The translations under genes and the position numbers were made by a program. From positions 173,822,645 through 173,886,644 of the forward strand of contig NC_090319.1 in the NCBI RefSeq assembly GCF_040869045.1: a DNA stretch of 64,000 nt. The letters run 5' to 3'. Positions 54,801 through 62,564 of the stretch are shown here, piece after piece (positions within the stretch are counted from its first letter, which is position 1; each line of letters starts with the position of its first letter). Below the pieces are notes generated by a model. That model saw only the letters and a program-made list of their open reading frames with translations. It ran no database searches and was not told where the DNA came from. Source of the stretch: Eurosta solidaginis. Its lineage: Eukaryota > Arthropoda > Insecta > Diptera > Tephritidae.

Positions 54801-55904
54801 GAGCTGTGCAATAAAATAAACGGCTATCTCCCTGATCTCTCCAGTTTTTTCGCCTCGCGAAACCTGGCATTGTCACCGACTAAATCTTCCGCGACCTTAT
54901 TTACAACATGGACGCCCCAAATGTCGACCATATTGAACATCCACGTCGATGGCACTACGCTACCGACTGTCCTACACCCAAAAACCTTGGGTGTGACGTT
55001 TGATCAGGATCTACATTTTGGTGCGCACGCAACCGCAATTGTTCCAAGAATTCAGAGCCGTAATAAAATCCTCAAATCCCTTGCTGGCAGTACCTGGGGA
55101 AAAGATAAAGAAACGCTCTTGACCACATACAAAGCAATTAGCCAGCCGATTACGTGCTACGCGTCACCCATATGGTCGCCAAGCCTAAAAACCACCCACT
55201 GGAAGAAACTACAGGCCTGCCAAAATACTGCTCTCAGAATCGCCACGGGCTGTCTTCTTATGTCCCCAGAACACCATCTGCATAATGAGGTGAGAATACT
55301 CCCCATCAGGGAGAGAAATGAGATGCTGACCAAACAGTTTCTGTTGAATACCCAGAAACCTGGGCATCCCAACAGACATCTGATTGACGAACCAGCACCG
55401 CCTAGGGGCCTAAGGAGTCATCTCCGTAAGCATTTTGAGGAAATACGGCACCTGAGAACCCAGCCGTATGAAGCGAAAAAACACAAGCAGGTCCTTGGTG
55501 AACTCCATAGACAGGCGTCGGACCTTTATGTCGGGAATTGCCCGGTGAATCCAGTACTTGAAGAAAAATATCCAGAACTCGCGGAAGAGGAACGCATACT
55601 CCCCAGGGAAACGCGTGTCACTCTTGCTCAACTTCGTTCTGGATACTGTAACAGGTTAAACTCTTACCTATCCAGAATCAACCCCGACATACAAAATGTA
55701 TGCCCCGCTTGCAATGTGTCCCCACATGACACCAACCATCTCTTTAATTGTAATGTGGAACCAACGCCTCTAACACCCCTTTCCTTATGGTCCACCCCTG
55801 TTGAAACGGCAAGTTTCCTTGGACTCCCGTTAGAGGATATTGATGACAATTTGTGATCGGTCGCGGCTATTAGGTGGGGCGAGCATTGCTACAACAACAA
55901 CAAC
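51860..55904 (+). mobile_element. PHD-finger LINE, copy 3
   Basis: 4045 bp, flanked by ATAACAGCTTTTTT at 51846-51859 and 55905-55918. It has one more T than the other copies at its 5' junction (10 versus 9), which puts the LINE coding frame in phase with the upstream Helitron Rep frame. A 15-bp in-frame deletion removes ACGCCCAAGGGCGTC after the first zinc finger. Confidence 0.88.
51888..55856 (+). CDS. LINE polyprotein (two PHD-type fingers, endonuclease, RT), intact frame
   Basis: An open frame of 1322 codons from MYRSDSGFFP. A hydrophobic LLAAGLLHILLL precedes GIEPNPGP (52035-52058), a 2A-like motif. Finger 1 follows (CCICQKRI, CVSCKGWLHRTGCSGL, CC; about 52090-52245). After a Ser/Thr/Pro-rich linker comes finger 2 (CTVCQHRI, CSSCLGWCHFPRCSGL, CC; about 52505-52650). 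The APE-type endonuclease starts at MHFRILQLNC near 52792 with IQETKL, GDFNAHHDLW and SDHLPIL. RT has PDGKAMPMLKN, YRPISLLS, LDLSKTFDTVKHG, QGVPQGGVL and YADD at 54750-54761. CPACNVSPHDTNHLFNC lies near the C-terminus. It would nick DNA and copy LINE RNA. Changes such as KTFD and VLPPLL (for VLSPLL) may impair RT. The frame is also open upstream to 51387, giving a 1489-codon Helitron-LINE fusion. Confidence 0.86.
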   Translation: MYRSDSGFFPTKDCHFSVTPFNLFRPSHKLSSSQQLLAAGLLHILLLREGIEPNPGPSPDPGPEKWFCCICQKRIFLGRSYSVQCVSCKGWLHRTGCSGLDPKTRRPRNFYKSFVAPCCSRSLRLSVSPLPSSSFAAQQATTSTRCCSRPTAPTTQTADTTHNYYLRSRAGSNAEHQPLPPPSSPPLFSGSNRAGQGNRLLVPASVCTVCQHRIYRFATSAQCSSCLGWCHFPRCSGLRDGNPSTGFIAPCCQVANPNHPGTPMLAQGCPVPRPQQQLRPGLPQPRSSHPSLTPRVAASPLMHFRILQLNCNGLTGKITEIVDFMKRHNIRIVAIQETKLTARSALQTCSGYNVHRKDRESGNGGGLAFIIHHSVQYYIFDPGIDRRDNVLERQGLSVRSGDANLEIINIYIPPVTCCPSGYRPNIEALLTGNNRIILGDFNAHHDLWHSNLRADSRGEMLADQIDETTFCTINGDAPTRMVGSCHSSPDISIVSAELVNCVNWQPMVTLASDHLPILISFERTADFIVTEKRTFINFKKGKWEEYKSATDSSFAALPIPTDARQGERAFRKVIESASAHFIPAGRIPEIRPHFPAEAASLARERDLIRQLDPGDPQIRDINQRIRLLVDEHKRAKWEEHLRGCNLSTGVGKLWSTVKSLSNPTKHKDKVSIAFGDKVLSDAKKCASAFCRQYIMHPTVDKDRRRANRHAHKHKFSASPTTITAREVEDAIGRAKPSKAVGPDGKAMPMLKNLGKEGFKYLAHVFNLSLSTFVIPEKWKMAKVVPLLKPGKPANVGESYRPISLLSSVAKTLEAILLPYFQAHLQLAPHQHGFRKLHSTTSALNVISTQINCGLNQYPHHRTVLVALDLSKTFDTVKHGSLLQDLEGSTLPPCLKRWTANYLGGRQASVQFRNETSKQRRIKQGVPQGGVLPPLLFNFYISKLRSPPEGVTIVSYADDCTIMATGPGPEIDELCNKINGYLPDLSSFFASRNLALSPTKSSATLFTTWTPQMSTILNIHVDGTTLPTVLHPKTLGVTFDQDLHFGAHATAIVPRIQSRNKILKSLAGSTWGKDKETLLTTYKAISQPITCYASPIWSPSLKTTHWKKLQACQNTALRIATGCLLMSPEHHLHNEVRILPIRERNEMLTKQFLLNTQKPGHPNRHLIDEPAPPRGLRSHLRKHFEEIRHLRTQPYEAKKHKQVLGELHRQASDLYVGNCPVNPVLEEKYPELAEEERILPRETRVTLAQLRSGYCNRLNSYLSRINPDIQNVCPACNVSPHDTNHLFNCNVEPTPLTPLSLWSTPVETASFLGLPLEDIDDNL

Positions 55905-56122
55905 ATAACAGCTTTTTTCAAATTATGCGAAACTGATACATTTGCGATAACTTTGTTATATTCTGAAGTCCCTCAGTATTACATCTGGAATGTGTCTTCG
56001 AAAAAATTTCAAAGACGTAACAAGGGAACAGCAGTTCATGGGCATGCTGGCATTTTCCAAACAATGTTGAGTGTTTTTATTTGAGATTGTTATTAGTTAA
56101 CGTGAATGGCCCAAAATCATTT

Positions 56123-57892
56123 CAAGAATTGAGAATAGTCAACGGTCATTTGTGTCAAACATACCGTGAATCATGCCAACTTTTGCATTTGTTGGAGGAT
56201 GATTCCATTGGGATTCAACACTTCATGATGCATCTATTTCGGCTCATCCTCAACAAATACGAATGCTATTTGCCATTATATTATTAACATGTATTCCATC
56301 AAATCCACTTGAATTATGGAACAAATATAAACATTGTATTACAGAAGATATTTTAATTCGTATGCGTCATCATGCAAGAAATCCTGATTTGTTGATAACT
56401 TTGGAAATGTTCAACGAAGCTTTGATAATAATTGAAGATATGTGTCTAACGATTGAAAATAAAACATTAGTACAATTGGGTATGATCGCACCAAATCGTG
56501 AGATGCATGATATGTTTGATCGTGAATTGCAACGTGAGCAGGAATTCAATTCTAAGGATTTGCGTTTATTTGTACAATCGAATATAACCAAAATGAATAT
56601 TAAGCAAAAACATGTATATGACACAATCATGCAAGCCATTTCCAATAATGCAGCTGGATTATATTTCTTGGATGCACCTAGTGGTACAGGCAAAACGTTC
56701 GTTATATCACTGATTTTAGCGACTATTCGATCGGAATAGAAAATTGCATTGGCACTTGCATCTTCGGGAATTGCTGCTACATTATTAGAAGGTGGTCGGA
56801 CAGCACACTATGCATTAAAATTGCCATTGAATGTACAGGTGATTGAAACTCCAACTTGCAATATTCCAAGAAATTCTGCTATGGCAAAAGTTCTGCGATT
56901 AACGTCAATTATTTTATGGGATGAGTGTACAATGGCGAATAAAAAATTACTAGAAGCATTTAATCGAACAATGCAAGATTTACGTGGTAATCAACAGTTT
57001 TTTGGTGGTGCTTTGATATTACTGTCAGGGGATTTTCGACAAAAATTGCCTGTCATTCCTCGATCAACTCCTGCTGATGAAATAAATGCCTGTTTGAAGT
57101 CATCAGTTCTTTGGAGATATGTACAAAAATTGACACTGAACATTAATATTCGTATTCATCTACAAAATGATCCAGCTGCCCATGAGTTTTCAAAATTGTT
57201 AGAAATTGGTGATGGCAAAATACAAATCGACAGAACGAACGGATTGATCACTGTACCGAACAATTTATGTGTTTTTCCAAATATTCTTCAGAATTACAGA
57301 AATGATAATTAGTTGAGAGAACGCGCCATTTTAGGACCGGAGAACATTCATATCAATGCCATTAATTTTCAAATTCAAGCAAAACTCCCAGGTGTAGTCA
57401 CGACATATAAATCAATTGACAGTGCTATGAATCAAGATGAGGCAATGAATTATCCAACTGAATTTTTAAATTCATTAAAACCGGCTGGTATGCCACCGCA
57501 TTGTTTGAAATATTAATCCACCAAAACTGTGTAATGGCACCAGATGGGCAGTGACAAATTTATTGCCAAATTTGATTGAAGCTACGATCTTAACTGGTAA
57601 ATCAAAAGGAGAAGTTTGTTTAATACCGCGTATCCCTATGATTCCAACTGATATGCCATTTGAATTCAAACGATTACAATATCCTGTGCGTTTATCATTT
57701 GCGATGTCCATCAACAAAGCCCAAGGGCAAACACTTAACGTTTGTGGTGTGAATTTGGAGGAATCATGTTTTTCACATGGCCAACTTTATGTTGCCTGTT
57801 CCAGAGTCGGTACCCCCAGCAGTTTGTTTATTCATGCTCAAAATGGAAAAACAAAAAATATTGTTATCCAAATGTTTTGGATTAAGTTTTAA
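56123..57892 (+). pseudogene. Helitron Pif1-type helicase, broken
   Basis: This would unwind DNA during rolling-circle transposition. It begins with the Rep-helicase linker (about 56123-56480). Walker A is in APSGTGKTFVI (GTGKT at 56683-56697). An in-frame TAG at 56737-56739 follows. Walker B is ILWDECTM near 56913-56936, then LLSGDFRQKLPVIPR near 57020-57065. A second in-frame TAG lies at 57310-57312. After CLKY at 57513 a deletion and stops cause a shift. The last block (57551-57892) holds SFAMSINKAQGQTL and YVACSRVG, the C-terminal helicase motifs. It belongs to the Helitron begun at 39663; the Rep and helicase halves are now separated by the triplication. Confidence 0.86.
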
Positions 57893-57989
57893 AATAGTTA
57901 GCAAATAATAAAATATCTTTTTTTTGTAACAAATGAGTTTGATTTAATATTTCACTTTATACGTAGGGAAGCACGTACCGGGCCGCTAG
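57893..57989 (+). other. Helitron 3' terminus
   Basis: AT-rich non-coding sequence leading to GCACGTACCGGGCCGCTAG. The CTAG end is canonical. A short stem is possible around GGGAAGC...CC but is weak, so the usual terminal hairpin is not convincing. Confidence 0.7.
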
Positions 57990-58084
57990 TTTATTATAAT
58001 AAAAGAGAAGAGAAATCGTTTTTAATTTATCGAAATAAAGTGAAGCTGCCAATTATTTGGAATTGAGATGTGTATGATTATTGC

Positions 58085-58640
58085 GAACACACGTAAATAC
58101 AAAATTGTATTAGCAAGCGTCCCTCCACATCGGTTAATAAAGCTTCGATCTGCAATCGAGACAACACCTATCACCGGGAAATACGAATTTTTTAGAACAG
58201 AAAGTGATTAAGCATTGTGCCAACAGCGAGCAGCGGCGCTTGCAAAGGGTGCTCTCGAAAATGCTCCTATCAAACAAAAAACCAAGTGAACTTTACAATG
58301 AAATTAGGCGTCTAGCACGCACTTCGCTGAGTGATAAAGTGTTGCTCAATCTTTGGATCGGTCGTCTACCACCGGATGCACGGATGAAGAGGCAGTAGTT
58401 TTACCAACTTTAAATAATATGCAGAAATGCAAAATGAAATTTCAGCACTTTTGCGTGATGTTCGTACACTTGTAGATAACGGCGCACATCGTTCACGTTC
58501 TCATTCACGCTCTCGTTCGCATTCACGGTCCCGATCTAATAATCGTAAATCTTCCGACAATGTATGCTAGTATCATGCCACGTATAAGGAAGGCAAAGAA
58601 TTGTAGATCACCATGTGCTTTTTTTAGAAAGGCAAATTCT
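58085..58640 (+). pseudogene. Gag remnant of a CsRn1/Kabuki-like Ty3 element
   Basis: Fragments of a capsid-type gag: VPPHRLIKLRSAIETTPITG near 58118-58180, then QRRLQRVLSKMLLSNKKPSE and LVLLNLWIGRLPP-like sequence (58230-58380), and an Arg/Ser-rich block (HSRSRSHSRSRS near 58500-58535). A knuckle-like YHATYKEGKE with a following Cys lies near 58570-58620. Stops and shifts occur at 58190, 58396 and 58568. It is on the same strand as element X and similar in type, but no linking sequence shows that it is the same copy. No LTR was found. Confidence 0.65.
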
Positions 58641-58738
58641 AACAACCCATCTTTGCAATAGGCCAGCTCAGCTGAAATATCGGAGTTAGGCTAACGCCCC
58701 GAAATTATAAATACATCGCGCCTATGTATTCGTTACAT
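58641..58738. other. Spacer
   Basis: Short non-coding sequence between the gag remnant and the tail of LOA-3; nothing recognisable. Confidence 0.5.
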
Positions 58739-60078
58739 AGGTTAGGTTGGAGTGGCCACCGGTGCGAGCACCAGTGCACTTAGGCTCAAAACGGTCCCAT
58801 TGTGATACCACGGGGATCTCTCCCCTACACAAACCAACTGGTCGATTCAGCAAATGTCAGCAATTTCTTAGGTTCCAACTTAGCCAGATCACAAACATTT
58901 TCAAAGAAGGGAGATCCCAGAGATGTTTTCCTCTTGCGCCAAAGCGCAGGACATCGCACAGAAAATGCTAGACCATTACTATCTCGTCTTCGTCTTTGCA
59001 GCTCCTGCAGTAATCATTATAGGGATCACCCCGCCATTGTGCATGCTTCCCGATTGCTATGTGGTTATAAGTCCAACCACCAGAGATATGTCCCCCTTCC
59101 AAGAAGAAGGAGACTTCTTGTGCCTCTCGCGTCCCATTCAGGCCACACGAGCTTGATGTGGTAGCAGGATTCGGGGTTGATCCATCTCACACCCACTTTC
59201 CTAAGGAAAATACCTTTCAAAGTGAGCTTACAGGTAGCGAGCGGCATGCTCAATCCCTTCCAGGACGATGAAAGCGGAATGGATGTGCCCCCTCTTGCAA
59301 GTTCGTCAGCCATCTCATTGCCCGGTATATCGGAGTGTCCATGCACCCATACCAGGCTGAGAGAAGTTTGCTCAGCGATCTCTTTAAGAGGCTTGTGGAA
59401 CTTCTCTACTGTCCTGGACTTACATGTGACCGGTCCAAGCGATTTCAGTGCAGCCAGGCCAAAATAAATACAAATTTGATTATAGCCATGAGTATTATTT
59501 CTCAGGTGATCAACGCCCTCATTTGTAGCAGCCACCTCCGTCTGTAAGACGCTGCAATGATCGAGTAGGCTAAAGGATAGATTCCACCCTAGTTGAGGTG
59601 CGAAGACCCCGCTGCCCAACTTTTTATCCAGTTTGTAGCCGTCAGTATATATCTGCAGCCTATCGCTCAGCTGCGGCGGCTCCTTCAAACAATAATCCCT
59701 ATCCGGGATAACAACCTCGTACTTCATATCGTAAAATACAGTCGGAGCGCAATAGTGCAACGAAGGCGAATCCAGATACTTAAGTATGGCTGCATGGCCA
59801 TCCACATTGTCTCTCCAGGCGGATAACTCTCGCAGCCGTAGAGCAGAAAAGGCCACACATTGCTTGGCCATTAAATCTATTGCCAACACATTAAAAAGAG
59901 TATCCAACGCCTCCTCAGGGGTGGTGCGCAGGGCACTCCCGACGCAGACTAGAGTACCTTCTGGAATACCCGTAGGTTTAATTTAGTATCTAAGCTCGTC
60001 CACCAGACAAATGTCCCATATAACAGGATTGGTCTAACCACTGTGTAGAGCCACAGGGTAATATCCGGTGATAGTCCC
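58739..60078 (-). mobile_element. LOA-clade LINE, third copy (LOA-3), cut by K3
   Basis: The 3' part of a LOA element on the minus strand: RT thumb, RNase H, C-terminal region and a tail with two CCTAA-type units (about 58747-58738). Its upstream part is displaced by the K3 insertion at 60079. It is similar in layout to LOA-1 and LOA-2 but divergent in sequence. Confidence 0.75.
59065..60060 (-). pseudogene. RT thumb and RNase H of LOA-3
   Basis: On the minus strand the RT end (LYTVVRPILLYGTFVWWTSL near 60040-59980) is followed by a frame change near 59910. RNase H occupies about 59640-59300: QIYTDGYKLDKKLGSGVFA (first Asp), LLDHCSVLQTEVAA (Glu) and LVWVHGHSDIPGNEMADELA, which keeps the His and last Asp. 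The third position, normally Asp in a FSDS-type motif, reads IYFGLAAL, so one catalytic acid is lost. A C-terminal Cys/His domain would follow in 59065-58760 but is out of frame. Not functional. Confidence 0.78.
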
Positions 60079-60291
60079 TGTAGTGGTTGAAACAATTTTA
60101 TATATTGAAGGCAACACGCCTAAAAGTATGTTTTTATTTAATCGAAAATTTGCAGCAGAATGAAAATTTTTGAAAATTCATTTATCAAGATTGAAAATTA
60201 AAAATTCGATATTATTTTCAAACAAATATTTAAAGTATTACAATACAAAGTATAAATAACAATATAATTATTAAATACAATGAACCCTACA
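60079..60291 (-). repeat. 3' LTR of K3
   Basis: 213 bp, TGTAGTGG...CCCTACA on the plus strand. Ends match the K2 LTR pattern (TGTAG...CTACA) but the interior differs. An AATAAAAACA-type polyadenylation signal lies on the minus strand near 60140. Confidence 0.8.
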
Positions 60292-61184
60292 ATACTCCCT
60301 TTCCGGAGATTTAACGTTAAATAAATTAAAAGTAACTTTCTTTTTGTTTTCTGTGTTAGGTGTGTGTATTTTATCAACCATTGCTGGTTTTAAACGATCA
60401 AAAGGAATGGATTTAATTTCATTATTTACCTCAATTTTAAAGTTTTTTATATTTTTTTTCAATAACTCTCTAAGGTCCCTCATACGGATGCTGCAAGGAA
60501 TGTTTGTTTTCTACACGTACAAAAACAAAATGACAATTTTGTAAATATTTTGGAACAAAGATACCACTAGAATTTTGATGATGTTCTAAATTTGATTTAA
60601 AATTTTTAAAATGTTCACTACTTAAAACATCCGCTGAAGTTACATTCTCTGTAGTTGAAACCAACAATTCTCCAGGCAGTCTTAAATTTTGAACATAAAC
60701 CATTTCAGCTGGTGTTGCCGAAATATCTTCCCTAAAAATAGATCGCAAATCCATAAGCACTGTTGGCAACTTTTCATACCAATCCCTGGACCCATTCCTA
60801 GCCATTATTGAAGATTTAAGCTGCCTATGGAAGCGTTCAACCATTCCATTAGCTTTGGGATAATAGAAAAGTCTTTATTTGATGACTTCCAAGAAGTTTC
60901 GAGTAAACTGGGAGCCCTGATCCGTTGTTATTTCCAATGGAATCCCAAAACGTGAAATATATTCCTTAGACAATTTATTTACAACCGTAACTGCAAAAAT
61001 ATCTCTTAGCGCGAATGCCTCTGGCCAACGTGTAAATCTATCAATTATAGTTAATATGTGACGATATCCCTCCGAAACAGGCAAGGAAGGGTCCGACAAT
61101 ATCTAAATGAATGTGTTCAAATCTAATTTTTGGAATTGGAGTTTTAATAAGTTTTGACAACTTATACATTCTTTGGAACAAATA
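60292..61184 (-). pseudogene. K3 integrase
   Basis: On the minus strand the zinc-region CSKECISCQ lies near 61175-61145, next to the SINE that splits the domain. The core has GYRHILTIIDRFTRWPEAF (first Asp), ISRFGIPLEITTDQGSQF (second Asp) and NGMVERFHRQLKSS (Glu), so all three catalytic positions are retained. A TAA stop precedes the last block at about 60875. The post-core region with YVQNLRLPGELLV and HPYEGP follows to 60470. A frame change then leads to the C-terminal block ending at 60271 (IKSIPFDRLKPAMVDKIHTP). The retained core contrasts with the core deletion in K2. Confidence 0.82.
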
Positions 61185-61186
61185 TT

Positions 61187-61541
61187 TTTGGCGGCCACCA
61201 TGGTGTGATGGTAGCGTGCTCCGCCTACCACACCGAATGCCCTGGGTTCACACCCCGGGCAAAGCAGCATCAAAATTTTAGAAATAAGGTTTTTCAATAA
61301 GAAAATTTTTCTAAGCGGGGTCGCCCCTCGGCAGTGTTTGGCAATCACTCCGAGTGTACTTCTGCCATGAAAAGCTCTCAGTGAAAACTCATCTGCGTTG
61401 CAGATGCCGTTCGGAATCGGCATAAAACATGTAGGTCCCGTCCGGCCAATTTGTAGGGAAAATCAAGAGGAGCACGACGCAAATTGGAAGCTCGGCCTTA
61501 GATCTCTTCGGAGGTTATCGCGCCTTACATTTATTTTTTAG
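61187..61541 (+). mobile_element. tRNA-derived SINE (family B) in K3 integrase
   Basis: Near its 5' end it has an A-box-like TGGTGTGATGGTAGCG (61201-61216) and a B-box-like GGGTTCACACCCC (61244-61256), spaced as in a tRNA gene. A ~280-bp unrelated body follows, ending CGCGCCTTACATTTATTTTTTAG. It interrupts the integrase zinc region between a remnant of the preceding block and CSKECISC. Short ATATT flanks at 61182-61186 and 61542-61546 may be the target duplication. Family name unknown. Confidence 0.75.
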
Positions 61542-61957
61542 ATATTAATATTGATGAATTTATTCATTTTGGGCCAAAAATATTTCTTAACTATCAAACG
61601 ACGTGTAGCTCTACTACCAGACGTGTAGCTCTACTACTGAAAGGCCTAGGATTTTCTCCTGACACTTCACACCATATATTAGAGTGAAGAACAGGAATTT
61701 TTATTAGTTTCAAATTTAGAAATGTTTGCTATGAGGTAAGTTTGCCTAATTCACTGTCTTGTTGTTGTTCACTTTGTAAAATTTTGAAATTAATATCCGA
61801 ACTATTAATCGCTTTTACTTCAAACGCACGAGATAATGTGTCAGCTACAACTTTTTCCTGACCTTTAATATACCTAATATCATTCGTAAATTGTGCAATT
61901 AATTCCATATGTCTAGTTTGTCTTGGACTGCGTTCTGTTTTTGAATTTAAAACATAT
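61542..61957 (-). pseudogene. K3 RNase H end and integrase N-terminus
   Basis: The RNase H end (RSPRQTRHMELIAQFTNDIR and QEKVVADTLSRAFEVKA) lies at 61930-61790 and the connection to integrase (QQQDSELGKLTS) near 61745. The zinc-binding start (RRLIVKKYFWPKM) lies near 61620-61560 with a small local tandem duplication of ACGTGTAGCTCTACTAC (61602-61637). The solo LTR at 61958 separates it from the rest of RNase H. Confidence 0.72.
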
Positions 61958-62564
61958 TGTAACGAATTTACTTGCAAATCGTCTTATTTGTAATCCTCTG
62001 CTAAGTTCGAATCACTAAACTGTTGAATAAATAACTCCAATTTGTAATAATGCAAAATGGCCTTTATTAAAGTACTTCACAATAACACTCAAACTGTGCA
62101 ACGAATAGCTTGCTTAATAACCACACTGATTGATAGCTCACTGATTGAAACTCTACTATTCAAAATAATACTGCTATTGCTCGCTAGATATCGTCTTAAC
62201 CGAAACTGCTTGACAACTCAAATCAAACTGAATTACTTCTTACTCGCTTGCGCCGCTTTTATAGTTTACGCTGCATATATATAGGCTCTTCTATTTCCAG
62301 AACTTACCAACTATTTCGTGTGTTTATAGTTCTCATATAGTTTCTACTTGTTTACAATTCAGAGTCTCTCAGATGTATGTGAGTTTGTAGTTTACAGTCT
62401 CTCGCACACACATAGGCGTATAAGTAAATGCATCTGTGTGTGACATCTCTCTGCTGCCTTATATATGTGTATACATGATTTGATTATTGACGTAAATACC
62501 GCTTAGCATGGCCTTAGTATCGCCTTAGTGATGGTATAGCTTAGTGATGCTAACATCCGTGACA
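61958..62564 (-). repeat. Solo LTR (607 bp) inside K3 RNase H
   Basis: It begins TGTAACG and ends CGTGACA on the plus strand and is flanked by ATAT on both sides (61954-61957 and 62565-62568). On the minus strand it shows a TATA-type CTATAAAAGCGGCGC near 62260 and AATAAAGGCC near 62075. No internal retroelement sequence is present, so it is most likely the product of LTR-LTR recombination. The parent superfamily is not determined; 4-bp duplications occur in both mdg1-like Ty3 and BEL/Pao elements. Confidence 0.7.

Larger units (their letters stand above)
51406..56122 (+). repeat. Tandem unit 3 of the Helitron segment
   Basis: 4717 bp. Its right end runs into the authentic Helitron continuation (CATTTCAAGAATTGAG) instead of a unit junction. 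It lacks the 16-bp duplication of units 1 and 2 near its right end. Confidence 0.9.
39663..57989 (+). mobile_element. Helitron, 18.3 kb, carrying a triplicated LINE-bearing segment
   Basis: The 5' end is TCTATATATATAAAAATGAA and the 3' end GGGCCGCTAG, the TC...CTAG termini of Helitrons. It sits between A and T of TTTGCAA/TTTATTATAAT, and the same site without the element is present in repeat Y copy 1 (about 38236). Coding regions in order are the Rep N-terminal region (40227-41669), the Rep core (41670-42379 and repeated pieces), and the Pif1-type helicase (56123-57892). The original element, without LINEs and duplications, would be about 4.8 kb. Rep and helicase both carry nonsense changes, so it is dead. 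Confidence 0.9.

Noticed and set aside
61201..61262. Functional tRNA gene
   Set aside because: It has A- and B-box-like sequences but the cloverleaf is not complete by eye and it continues into a SINE body.
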